Shown: piece after piece, positions 1 to 9,903 of the stretch
How positions within the stretch are numbered: position 1 is the stretch's first letter
Layout: each line of letters begins with the position of its first letter
NCBI GenBank assembly: GCA_900473805.1
Contig: UCMS01000006.1
Location: 295,736-359,735, forward strand
DNA: 64,000 nucleotides
Direction: 5' to 3'
Source: Hyphomicrobiales bacterium
Lineage (GTDB): Bacteria; Pseudomonadota; Alphaproteobacteria; Rhizobiales; Rhizobiaceae
Notes under the pieces: generated by a model
What the model was told of the DNA's origin: nothing
Seen by the model: only the letters and a program-made list of their open reading frames with translations
The model's database searches: none
Translations under genes and position numbers: made by a program

Positions 1-317
1 TCCTTCCGATCGGGGTATCCGGCTCCGGGGCATCCGACCCCATCACCTTCGTATCCAGCCCCACGTCCGGAGGGAGACCGTTGCAGCGGGCCGGGTCTTC
101 AGGTCTGCGACAACCCTCCACCCCGGCGCCGGCCCCGCCTCGCCTGACATCGCATCGTCAGGTGTATCCGAGGGCGGGACGGGGTTCAGTCTACGAGAGG
201 AAAAATGGGCGGGGATGAAAAAACATGTCGGGGTTTGATTTTGTTGGAAAATCTCTCGAAGTCATCCCCCTTTTTTTGCCGCTGTCGCCGCGTTTTTGGC
301 CTTTGCCTCTCACCCTA

Positions 318-392
318 CCCTCTCCCCGCAGGCGGGGAGAGGGCGCGCAAGCGGTGGCCGTCGTGGCCTTCTCCCCGCCTGCGGGGAGAAGG
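318..392. repeat. Paired 12-bp GC-rich palindromes
   Basis: Two perfect hairpins lie close together: CCCTCTCCCCGC with its complement at 318-343, and CCTTCTCCCCGC with its complement at 367-392. They are separated by 23 bases and followed by GTGCCCGAAGGGCGGATGAGG. This is the form of the short intergenic palindromes scattered through Rhizobiaceae genomes. It is not a CRISPR: there are only two units and the spacer is part of the element. Confidence 0.7.
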
Positions 393-454
393 TGCCCGAA
401 GGGCGGATGAGGGGCTGACGTGATCGGGATGAGGGGCGGCTGCGTCTTGCGCGA

Positions 455-660
455 CGCCCATCTCCCCCTTGGTGGGGGAGAAAGCGATTTCGATGAATTA
501 GGCGAGCGCAAGCCGCCTAAACATCAGAAATCGCAAGTGAGGGGGTCCGTTCGTCGTAGCAACTGAACCGATCCCCTCACCAACAAAATCTGAGGCTTAG
601 CCCTGATCGGGCTAAGCCCTCGATTTTGTAACCTCTCCCACAAGGGGGAGAGGCGGGAAC
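455..660. repeat. Intergenic palindromic element
   Basis: Clusters of CTCCCCCTTGGTGGGGGAG (about 462-481) and CTCTCCCACAAGGGGGAGAG (about 633-652) flank a region that repeats 'gctaagccctc/ggcttagccctgatcgggctaagccc' words. The same CTCCCCCTTGTGGGGGAG word recurs at 5.95-6.09 kb and a related one at 37.2-37.3 kb, so this belongs to a dispersed family. Confidence 0.55.
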
Positions 661-742
661 CGGGCTACCCGTCCTCCCCCTCTATCGGCAAGGTCGAAAG
701 CTTCAACTCCTGGTCCAAGCCCCGCCTCCTCCGCAACAGCGG

Positions 743-1606
743 TCATCCCGGGCGAAAACTACTGCGCCAGATATTGCCGTTAGTGAGACGATCGAGTGCG
801 ATTGGTACTAGATCCAAGATCGCTCGCGACTTAACGCAATAACCGAGGTTCGTCGGGATTTGTGACAACGCGACGGGAACTGCAGATGTAGGCACCGGTC
901 TAACCACAATTTCGCCCTGGGTGGTGTATTGCGGACCTCCCCAAAGCAATCCAAGCAAGTGAAACCGCGCGCCCATCTTAAAGGTACCGCCTGGTGCAAC
1001 ATAAGCTCCGTTACTGGCGATCAAGACTGGTGATCCAGAGGAACCGGGAAAACACGCACAGTCGATCATGAATTCAGCCCGACCGTTGTAGTCCCGACCA
1101 AACGGAGTGGCCGTGATGCCGCGTCTAACAATTGGCAGATTATTGCTTTGGTCCCAGATCCCTGTTGGGTAGCCGACCATTACAATGTCTTCGATTGCTG
1201 TAAAGTCTCGCTCTTGCTCGACAGTTGGAATGTGACTTTCGTCAAATTCTCTGTAGAAAGCTGGTGGACCGGTGTTGTCCATATGGTTGACAATGTGGCC
1301 GACAGAAAACGCGGTAAGGTCAATCGCAGCATCTGGATGATGTATGACGGACTCCTGAATCCCGTCGATCGCGTACTTTTCAAAACTTCCGAAAATCGGG
1401 ACGTCGCCTTTGCCACGGGAGATCGAGAGAATGACAGACCGTGCGTTCTTCAGGACATGTTTGTTCGTCACCATCAATGTCAGGCCAAAACCTTGGCCTG
1501 GCACCTTCACCTTGAAGAAGAAACCTGTCCCGAGCGAGGCCTCCCCACTCGCGCCTACCGCTTCTATACGGCTGGTAAGATGCGATACTTGATCCAGAAA
1601 CTGCAT
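743..1606 (-). CDS. Trypsin-like serine peptidase, accessory
   Basis: A chymotrypsin-fold (S1) peptidase. With the start used here (287 residues) a complete triad can be read: His50 in VTNKHV, Asp96 in the AAIDLTAF segment, and Ser190 in PGSSGSPV, which corresponds to GDSGGP of trypsin. The ATG at 1606 is chosen because GAGG lies 5 bases upstream. A GTG further upstream (1717) would add 37 residues with a hydrophobic stretch that could be a membrane anchor but has no ribosome site. There is no PDZ domain, unlike DegP/HtrA. Base composition is visibly more AT-rich than the neighbours and the gene lies beside repeats with no operon partner, which suggests acquired DNA. The substrate is unknown. 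Confidence 0.7.
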   Translation of the reverse strand: MQFLDQVSHLTSRIEAVGASGEASLGTGFFFKVKVPGQGFGLTLMVTNKHVLKNARSVILSISRGKGDVPIFGSFEKYAIDGIQESVIHHPDAAIDLTAFSVGHIVNHMDNTGPPAFYREFDESHIPTVEQERDFTAIEDIVMVGYPTGIWDQSNNLPIVRRGITATPFGRDYNGRAEFMIDCACFPGSSGSPVLIASNGAYVAPGGTFKMGARFHLLGLLWGGPQYTTQGEIVVRPVPTSAVPVALSQIPTNLGYCVKSRAILDLVPIALDRLTNGNIWRSSFRPG

Positions 1607-1793
1607 ATAGACCTCGTGATAACTAGCCGGCGCAGCAAGGTGATTGTACGAGTAAACCATAAGCCACATGGCATGTTTTACAAATGTGATCGCTAGCAGT
1701 GCTTTTAATGGTGCCACTATCGTATTGGACGCAAAAACCCGCCGGCCTCACGACCGACGGGTCCATTACTCTCTGACGAAACCGCCCTGCCCT

Positions 1794-4355
1794 TTAGCTA
1801 CGCGGCTTCAAATTCTCCGGATCATACAGCGGCTTATAGCCCACAGCGGCAACCTCGACCGGGAAGCTCTCGGCGAAATATTCCACGTTCAGCTTCCGCC
1901 CCACCTCGCAATAGTCCGCCGGCAGATAGGCGAGCGCGATGTTCTTGCCGATGGTCGGGCCGAAGGCGACGGACGTCGTGTAGGAGCGGCGGCCGAGGCT
2001 GTCGATCAGGACGTCGCCGGTGGCGGGGTCGACGACCGGCATGGAGCCGACGGGGTAGCGGGCAACTCCCGACTTGTCGACATTGTCGGTCATCACAAGC
2101 GTGCAGAGCATGGCCGGCTGCTTGTCGCGGGCCTTGTATTCGAGATGTTTGGCCTTGCCGCGGAAATCGGCTTCCTTGACCTTCGGACGCGCGAGATCGG
2201 CTTCGATCAGGTTGTACTGGGTCAAGAGATCGGCGTTCTGCAGGCGCAAGCTCTTTTCCATACGGCGGGAGTTGGCATAGGTCTCGACGCCGAAGGCCAT
2301 AACGCCGGTGGCTCGCAGCGCATCCCACACAGTGAGACCGTCTTCGTATTTCATGTGCAGTTCCCAGCCCTGCTCGCCGACATAGGAAATGCGGAAGGCC
2401 GTAACGGACTTGCCGGCGATTTCGATCTGCTTGATCGCGGCGAAGGGGAAGTTTTCCGGGTCGAGTCCATCAGGATCGGCCACGGCCTTTTTCAGCGTGG
2501 CGCGGGCATTCGGGCCCCAGATGCCGATGGTGATATACTTCTCCGAGGTGTCGGTAATGGTGACATTGAGGCCGCGATCTTCCGCCACGCGCTTCATGTA
2601 ATAGAGGTCGCGCGGGCCGGCGTCGGCGCCGTTGACCAGGCGGCAGCGGTCGGTCATGCGGAAGACGGTGAAGTCGGCGCGCACCATGCCCTCGTCGTCG
2701 AGGAAGTGGGTATAGATGCCCTTGCCGATATTGGCGTCCCCGCCGATCTTGGCGGCGCAGAGCCATTCGAGCAGTTCGACATGATCAGGACCTTCGATGT
2801 CGACCATGTGGAAGTGGGAAAGATTGACGATGCCGCAATCCTCGCTCATCGCCAGATGTTCGGCATTCGAAACGCGCCAGAAGTGCCTGTTATCCCATTC
2901 GTTTTCACGAACCGGCACGCGGTCGCCATACTTCTCCAGCAGGTGCTCGTTGGCGGCATAGCCATGCGCACGCTCCCAGCCGCCGAGTTCCATGAAATAG
3001 CCGCCGAGCTCGACTTCGCGCTCATACATCGGCGAGCGCTTGACATTGCGGCCCGAGGCGTAGGGCTCGCGGGTGTGCACGGCGGGGAAATAGATCTTCT
3101 GGGCGGCTTCGTAGCAGCGGCCCTCGATGAACTTCTCTTCCAGCTGATGCGGGTAGAAACGGGCGTAATCGATCGAGGAATGGTCGATTTCCGTGCGGCC
3201 GTCGGTCATCCAGTCGGCGATCAGCTTGCCGTAGCCGGGGCCGTCCTTGACCCAGATGGCGACGCAATACCAGAGGCCGCGCACCTTCTGGCTTTCGCCG
3301 CAGGACGGGCCGCCGGCAGCGGAGACCTGGAGGAGACCGTTGAAGCTATGGCTCTCGTTATAGCCGAGTTCGCCGAGGATCGGCGTCAGTTCCATGGCGC
3401 GCTCGAGCGGCTCGAGGATCTGCTCCATGTCGAGATCGCGCTGCGACGGCGAGAGGCGCGCCTCGTGCTTTTCGAGGAGCTCGCGCGGATGGCACATGCG
3501 CGGATTGTGCTGCTCGTAATAGCCCCATTCGATCTGGCCGCCTTCGGTGGTCTTCGGGTCGCCGGTGTCGCGCATATAGGCGGAATTGCCCTGGTCGCGC
3601 AGCAGCGGATAGCCGATTTCCTTGCCCGTGCCTTCGAACTCGTTATACGGACCGAAGAAGGTCAGCGGATGGTCGACAGGCATGACGGGCAGGTCTTCGC
3701 CGACCATTTCCGCAATCAGGCGGCCCCAGAGACCGGCGCAGACGATGACGTGATCGGCCATGATCGTGCCGCGATGGGTGACGACGCCCTTGATGCGGCC
3801 GCCCTCGACGATGAGGGATTTCGCCGGCGTGTTGCCGAACATCTGAAGCTTGCCGGACTTTTCAGCCGCATCGACGAGCTTGCCGGCAACGGTCTGGGAG
3901 CGCGGGATGACGAGGCCGGCATCCGGATCGAACATGCCGCCCATGACCTGATCTTCCTCAATCAGCGGGAAGAGTTTTTTGATTTCGGCGGGGGAGACGT
4001 AGTGGGCGCGGGTGCCGAAGGCGCGGGCAGAGGAGAGCTTGCGCTTGATCTCTTCCATCCAGGTGTCGTCGCCGGTGCGAGCGACTTCCAACCCGCCGAT
4101 GCGGGCGTAGTGGCCCATCTTCTCGTAGAAATCGATGGAATACTGAGTGGTCCAGACCGAGAGATAGTCGTGGGACGTGGTGTAACAGAAGTCCGACGCA
4201 TGCGCCGTCGAGCCGATATCGGTCGGGATGCCCGACTTGTCGATGCCGACGATGTCGTCCCAGCCGCGCTCGATCAAATGATGGGCGATGGAAGCGCCGA
4301 CGATGCCGCCGAGCCCGATGATGACGACTTTTGCCTTGGACGGAAACTCTGCCAT
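1794..4355 (-). CDS. FAD-dependent dimethylglycine/sarcosine dehydrogenase-type oxidoreductase
   Basis: 853 residues. The N-terminal FAD-binding DAO domain begins with VVIIGLGGIVGASIAHHL (residues about 9-26). A STAHAS motif near residue 50 sits where the flavin-linked His of dimethylglycine dehydrogenases lies (there STWHAAG). The C-terminal half is a GcvT-like aminomethyltransferase fold that transfers the one-carbon unit to tetrahydrofolate. The expected reaction is oxidative N-demethylation of dimethylglycine or sarcosine to 5,10-methylene-THF, in the cytoplasm. The ATG at 4355 gives the conserved N-terminus; the 105 extra upstream residues are basic and unconserved. The choline transporter choXWV at 50-53 kb feeds the same betaine pathway, but the exact substrate cannot be read from sequence. 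Confidence 0.85.
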   Translation of the reverse strand: MAEFPSKAKVVIIGLGGIVGASIAHHLIERGWDDIVGIDKSGIPTDIGSTAHASDFCYTTSHDYLSVWTTQYSIDFYEKMGHYARIGGLEVARTGDDTWMEEIKRKLSSARAFGTRAHYVSPAEIKKLFPLIEEDQVMGGMFDPDAGLVIPRSQTVAGKLVDAAEKSGKLQMFGNTPAKSLIVEGGRIKGVVTHRGTIMADHVIVCAGLWGRLIAEMVGEDLPVMPVDHPLTFFGPYNEFEGTGKEIGYPLLRDQGNSAYMRDTGDPKTTEGGQIEWGYYEQHNPRMCHPRELLEKHEARLSPSQRDLDMEQILEPLERAMELTPILGELGYNESHSFNGLLQVSAAGGPSCGESQKVRGLWYCVAIWVKDGPGYGKLIADWMTDGRTEIDHSSIDYARFYPHQLEEKFIEGRCYEAAQKIYFPAVHTREPYASGRNVKRSPMYEREVELGGYFMELGGWERAHGYAANEHLLEKYGDRVPVRENEWDNRHFWRVSNAEHLAMSEDCGIVNLSHFHMVDIEGPDHVELLEWLCAAKIGGDANIGKGIYTHFLDDEGMVRADFTVFRMTDRCRLVNGADAGPRDLYYMKRVAEDRGLNVTITDTSEKYITIGIWGPNARATLKKAVADPDGLDPENFPFAAIKQIEIAGKSVTAFRISYVGEQGWELHMKYEDGLTVWDALRATGVMAFGVETYANSRRMEKSLRLQNADLLTQYNLIEADLARPKVKEADFRGKAKHLEYKARDKQPAMLCTLVMTDNVDKSGVARYPVGSMPVVDPATGDVLIDSLGRRSYTTSVAFGPTIGKNIALAYLPADYCEVGRKLNVEYFAESFPVEVAAVGYKPLYDPENLKPRS

Positions 4356-4543
4356 GGTCTTTACGATGCCCTGATATCTGGGAGTGGATGTTCTGCCCGC
4401 GATCTTAAGAGCAGGCCCGAGACATTTGCAGCCTGTCTGCGACATTCTGCAAGATCCCCACGACCCCTGTCCACGCTCCGGTGACCTGCCGTCATAAGCC
4501 CGTTCGCGGCAGAAGCGCGGTCGCCCATGTCGCGCCCGGAACG

Positions 4544-4574
4544 AAAAAGGGCGCCGGCGATGACCGACGCCCCT
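4544..4574 (-). terminator. Intrinsic terminator after the stress-protein gene
   Basis: Read on the minus strand, a GGGCG...CGCCC stem with an inner GC-rich loop is followed by five T residues. It lies about 60 bases after the stop of the PNPOx-family gene and ends that transcript before the dehydrogenase gene. Confidence 0.6.
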
Positions 4575-4633
4575 CTCTGTTGGATGCACGCACCATATGC
4601 CGCTTTTGCAGCAAAGGCCCGCCCGACCGCCCG

Positions 4634-5065
4634 TCAGACGGAGACCGTGCCGTTGTCTTCGCCGTCCCAATAGGTGATGCTGTCGGCATGCACCTTGATC
4701 AGGATGATGCCGGGCGTGTCGATGCCATCAGGGAACCAGCGGTCGAGATCCTTGCTCCAATGCGCCTCAAACACCGCCTTGTCGGCGATCAGGCTGGCAC
4801 GGCCCTTCACGGCGACGAAGATACCGGGTTTGCCAAGCAGGCTCGGTGGGGCCGTAAAGGTCAGCGACACGGACGGATCTGCGGTAAGTTCGCGGACTTT
4901 CGCGGTGTCGGTGTAGGAAAAGAAGAAGCTGTCGCCGTCGTAATCGACCTCGCCATTGTTGCTCATCGGCCGCGCCGAAATCGTCTCGTCGGCGGATCGG
5001 GTCAGCATCATGCAGAAATCGATCTTCTTCATCTTGTGGGCGAGTTCGGGCAAAGTGAGCGTCAT
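4634..5065 (-). CDS. Pyridoxamine 5'-phosphate oxidase family protein (general stress protein 26 type)
   Basis: 143 residues with a split-barrel flavin-binding fold. Recognisable segments are CMMLTR and ISARPMSN near residues 18-35, FFFSYTDTAKVREL (about 47-60), VSLTFTAP (about 66-73), FVAVKGRASL (about 81-90) and the terminal YWDG. These match the COG3871 group rather than biosynthetic PdxH. Members bind FMN or F420-like cofactors, and some are induced by stress. The ATG at 5065 has GGAGG 6 bases upstream, which settles the start against a longer reading. It appears monocistronic and ends at a terminator. The enzyme activity is unknown. Confidence 0.82.
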   Translation of the reverse strand: MTLTLPELAHKMKKIDFCMMLTRSADETISARPMSNNGEVDYDGDSFFFSYTDTAKVRELTADPSVSLTFTAPPSLLGKPGIFVAVKGRASLIADKAVFEAHWSKDLDRWFPDGIDTPGIILIKVHADSITYWDGEDNGTVSV

Positions 5066-5349
5066 GGCAATCCTCCGGTTCGGGTGTCGGGAAGAAGCGC
5101 GGCGACGGCTTAAGGTTCCCGCAGGAGGACATCTGCTTTTGACGGAATGCGGCCACGGTGCGGACAAAGAGGCATGCCGCCCGTACAGGCAGGGCAAGAA
5201 ATCGCTCATTTGGCGTGGATCGCCACTTTGCTGCCCATCTCACGCCTCAGTTGGATCAATCTTCGCGCTTAGACGTTGTTCCACGCTGCCCGAGAAGCCG
5301 ATAACGGCCACCTCCCCGACGGGCAGCAGAACATGGAAGGAGATTTGCC

Positions 5350-5880
5350 ATGAAGACCCTGATCGCGGCCAGCCTTGCCGCCCTGCCTATGCTGGCTGTT
5401 GCCGGCGCCACCCATGCGGCCGACATGACCTATTCGGAACCGGCCCCGGTTGCCCAGGAAAGCGACCGCGTCGGCGGCGTGCGCATCGGTTATCTCGACT
5501 GCCAGATCGGTTCCGGCTTCGGCTACGTTCTCGGTTCGGCCAAGACGGCCGACTGCGCCTTTACCTCGGTGATCGACGGTGAACCGCTCGACACCTATTC
5601 CGGCTCCATCAAGAAGTTCGGCGTCGACCTCGGCTACACCGCCAAGGGCCGTATCATCTGGGCCGTCTTCGCCCCGACCGCCGGCTATCACAAGGGTTCG
5701 CTCGGCGGCCTTTATGGCGGCGCGACCGCTGAAGCCACCGTCGGCGCCGGCGTTGGCGCCAACGTTCTCTTCGGCGGCACCTCCGGCTCGATCCACCTGC
5801 AGCCGGTCAGCGTGACGGGCCAGCTCGGCCTCAACATCGCCGCCACCGGCACCTCGATGACGCTGCAGCCGTCGATCTGA
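5350..5880 (+). CDS. DUF992 family secreted protein
   Basis: 176 residues. A signal peptide is clear (MKTLIAASLAALPMLAVAGA, cleavage near ATHAAD), so the protein is periplasmic. The mature part has the DUF992 pattern: RIGYLDCQIGSGFGYVLGS with a Cys, a second Cys in TADCAF, then Gly-rich strands such as GLYGGATAEATVGAGVGANVLFGG. The two Cys could pair. DUF992 proteins are common in Rhizobiales and of unknown function. The start has a purine-rich AAGGAG site, and an intrinsic terminator follows 25 bases after the stop, so this is a single-gene unit. Confidence 0.85.
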   Translation: MKTLIAASLAALPMLAVAGATHAADMTYSEPAPVAQESDRVGGVRIGYLDCQIGSGFGYVLGSAKTADCAFTSVIDGEPLDTYSGSIKKFGVDLGYTAKGRIIWAVFAPTAGYHKGSLGGLYGGATAEATVGAGVGANVLFGGTSGSIHLQPVSVTGQLGLNIAATGTSMTLQPSI

Positions 5881-5904
5881 TCGGTTTACGTCGTCAGACA
5901 CGAG

Positions 5905-5934
5905 AAAGGCGCCTCGCGAGGGGCGCCTTTCTTT
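5905..5934 (+). terminator. Intrinsic terminator of the DUF992 gene
   Basis: A 9-bp stem AAAGGCGCC/GGCGCCTTT with an 8-base loop is followed by CTTT, directly after the stop codon. Confidence 0.8.
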
Positions 5935-5948
5935 GTGGTGGGTTGTGA

Positions 5949-6085
5949 CAAAGTCCCCTCCCAAACCCTCCCCACAAGGGGGAGGGCTTAACCTGGCGGC
6001 GCCGTTGGCACGAAGAGCCGAGCGCTTGCCGCACGGTCTCTCCCCCTTGTGGGGGAGATGGGCGGCAGCCCAGAGGGGGACTTTG
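5949..6085. repeat. 137-bp MITE-like element with terminal inverted repeats
   Basis: The element starts with CAAAGTCCCC and ends with its exact complement GGGGACTTTG. Two inner hairpin arms (CTCCCCACAAGGGGGAG and CTCCCCCTTGTGGGGGAG) lie inside. It contains no reading frame. It resembles the RIME-like intergenic elements of rhizobia, with the same inner word as the 455-660 repeat. Confidence 0.7.
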
Positions 6086-6106
6086 AGTCCTCCGACCAGG
6101 ATAAAT

Positions 6107-7939
<1,833 letters not shown>

Positions 7940-8090
7940 GAAAAGGGCTCTGTGAAAGGGGCGCCCTCGCAAGCGGAGGAGGCAAGGAGAATCGGGGGCA
8001 GTGAAGGCTTGCCATTCGGCGCCTGCATTCGGACAATTTCGCGACAGCGCGTGGCGAAAACTGACGGCGTCTCCCGCAGGGGCGCGAAGG

Positions 8091-8912
8091 CTAGGCCTCC
8101 TGCGCAAGACGGCGGATATGCTCGGCCACATCAGGATCAACAGGCGTGTAGACCATCAGGTTGAGATCGACGCGCCCGTCGACGGCGAACGCGGAGAATT
8201 CGAGGTCGATCGTGCCAAGGACCGGGTGGTTCAGGCGCTTCGCCCCCTCGCCCGGCACGCTGATCTGGTTCTCACCCCACAGGCGGCGGAAATCGGGGCT
8301 TGCCTGCGACAGTTCCTCGACCAGCTGTGTCGTCTGCGACATGGCACCCGCCCGCGCCGCATCGGCGCGAAAGGCGGCGACACAGAAGCGGGCAATCGTC
8401 TCCCAGTCGTGCTGCTTGGCCCGCACCTCCGGATTGGTGAATATGAAGCGCAGCATGTTGCGCTGTCCCGGCGGCAGCTTGCCGTAATCGGACAGGACGA
8501 CGGTCGCGGCCCTGTTCCAGGCCACCACATCCCAGGTGGCCGTCTTGACCACGGCGGGGCAGGTTTCCAGACGGTCGAGGAAACGCTGCAGGCGGGGACT
8601 AACGCCGTCGACCGAGGTGTACCGCGCCTCGGGCGGTCTCCCGAGACCGAGCATGAACATATGCTCGCGCTCCGCCTCGGTCATCAGCATGGCACGGGCA
8701 ATCCGGTTCAGCACGTCGGCCGACGGTGCCCCGCCGCGCCCCTGCTCAAGCCAGGTGTACCAGGTCGGGCTGATATTGGCCCGCTGAGCCACCTCCTCGC
8801 GGCGCAGCCCCGGTGTGCGGCGACGTCCGGAAAGGCCGAAAGTTGCCGGATCCAGCCGGATCCTGCGGTCGCGCAGGAAACTCGCCAATGTTGCTGCCGC
8901 CATGCCGGACAC
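8091..8912 (-). CDS. XRE-family regulator with MmyB-like ligand-binding domain
   Basis: 273 residues. An N-terminal helix-turn-helix (about 10-75) contains RTPGLRREEVAQRA and SPTWYTWLEQGRG, the diagnostic segment of MmyB-type regulators. The C-terminal domain (about 105-265) has the MmyB ligand-binding signature, including VVAWNRAA and HPVLGTIDLEF. These regulators bind a small, perhaps fatty-acid-like, ligand and commonly control an adjacent oxidoreductase. The gene is divergent to the SDR at 9010 with a 97-base intergenic region, so that gene is the likely target. A second Met at residue 4 could be the true start. Confidence 0.88.
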   Translation of the reverse strand: MSGMAAATLASFLRDRRIRLDPATFGLSGRRRTPGLRREEVAQRANISPTWYTWLEQGRGGAPSADVLNRIARAMLMTEAEREHMFMLGLGRPPEARYTSVDGVSPRLQRFLDRLETCPAVVKTATWDVVAWNRAATVVLSDYGKLPPGQRNMLRFIFTNPEVRAKQHDWETIARFCVAAFRADAARAGAMSQTTQLVEELSQASPDFRRLWGENQISVPGEGAKRLNHPVLGTIDLEFSAFAVDGRVDLNLMVYTPVDPDVAEHIRRLAQEA

Positions 8913-9009
8913 CGATCCTGAGAAGAATTATACCATGATAAAGTCACTACTTTAACAGGATACGCAATCTGTCATTGCTTGTCTGCATCAACAACGCAGG
9001 AAGATTGAC

Positions 9010-9897
9010 ATGCGCATTTTCGTCACCGGCGCCACCGGCTTCATCGGCTCCGCCGTCCTTCCCGACCTGCTCGCGGCCGGACATCAGGTCCTCGGCCTGA
9101 CACGCTCGGAAGAGGGTGCGGAAAAATTGCGGGCGGCAGGTGCAGAGGCCCATCTCGGCACGCTGGAAGAGCCCGAGAGCCTGACGCACGGCGCGGAACA
9201 GGCTGATGCCGTGATCCACCTCGCCTTCGACCACGACTTTTCCAGATTTGCCGCCAATTGCGAGAAGGACGCCGCAGCCATTGCCGCCCTCGGCGAAGCA
9301 TTCGCCGGCTCCGACCGTCCGATCCTGATCACCTCGGGGATCGGCATGGGCATCGCCGCCTCCGGCCAGTTGGCAAGAGAAGACGTCCTGGACGTCGAGC
9401 ATGGCAACCCGCGCATCGCCTCCGAACTGGCGGGCCGAAAGCTGCTGGATAAGGGCGTGAACCTGTCGACGATGCGCCTGTCGCAGATCCACGACACGAA
9501 GCGGCAGGGACTGGTGAGCTATCTGATCGACATTGCCCGTCAGAAAGGGTGCGCGGCCTATGTCGGAGACGGATCGACCCGCTGGTCGGCATGCCACCTG
9601 ACCGACACGGCGCGGCTGTTCCGCCTGGCCATCGAGAAGGCGGATCGAGGGGCGCGTTATCACGCCGTGGCCGAGGAAGAGATCAGCCTCTCCGAGATTG
9701 CTAAGGCGATTTCGCGCGGCCTCGGACTTCCGGCGAAATCCGTGTCACCGGAACAGGCCGGAGAGTTCCTCGGCCCAATGAGCGGCTTCGCCCGCCTCGA
9801 CATGCCTGCCTCCTCCGCCCGGACCCGCAAAGCGCTCGGCTGGGAGCCGACGGGACCCGGCCTGCTCGAAGATCTGGCAGCGATGTTCGCCGCGTAG
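9010..9897 (+). CDS. NAD-dependent epimerase/dehydratase-type SDR
   Basis: 295 residues of the extended/atypical SDR family. The N-terminal nucleotide-binding motif is VTGATGFIGSAV (residues about 5-16), followed by DAVIHLAF (about 62-69). The usual YxxxK active site is not obvious, so the protein may be an atypical member acting as reductase or NAD(P)-binding sensor. The ATG has GCAGGAAG 8 bases upstream. It is divergent to the MmyB-type regulator, the classic arrangement for regulator-controlled SDRs. The substrate is unknown. Confidence 0.85.
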   Translation: MRIFVTGATGFIGSAVLPDLLAAGHQVLGLTRSEEGAEKLRAAGAEAHLGTLEEPESLTHGAEQADAVIHLAFDHDFSRFAANCEKDAAAIAALGEAFAGSDRPILITSGIGMGIAASGQLAREDVLDVEHGNPRIASELAGRKLLDKGVNLSTMRLSQIHDTKRQGLVSYLIDIARQKGCAAYVGDGSTRWSACHLTDTARLFRLAIEKADRGARYHAVAEEEISLSEIAKAISRGLGLPAKSVSPEQAGEFLGPMSGFARLDMPASSARTRKALGWEPTGPGLLEDLAAMFAA

Positions 9898-9903
9898 GGA
9901 AAC

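Larger units (their letters stand above)
1..742. other. Intergenic, repeat-rich, no supported gene
   Basis: No convincing gene is seen in this stretch. The first 190 bases are very GC-rich and contain a 6-bp stem (CCTGAC/GTCAGG, 143-162). A short reading frame on either strand is open there, but none has a good start or a recognisable product, and an RNA or gene remnant cut by the window edge cannot be excluded. From 300 to 660 the DNA consists of intergenic palindromes, listed separately. Confidence 0.5.

Noticed and set aside
318-392. Possible CRISPR array from repeated hairpins
   Set aside because: Only two imperfectly matching units with a 23-base gap, no leader and no cas genes.
1668-4484. 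A very long open frame on the plus strand opposite the dehydrogenase gene
   Set aside because: It is the antisense shadow of a high-GC gene with strong domain evidence on the minus strand; its translation has no family features and no ribosome site.
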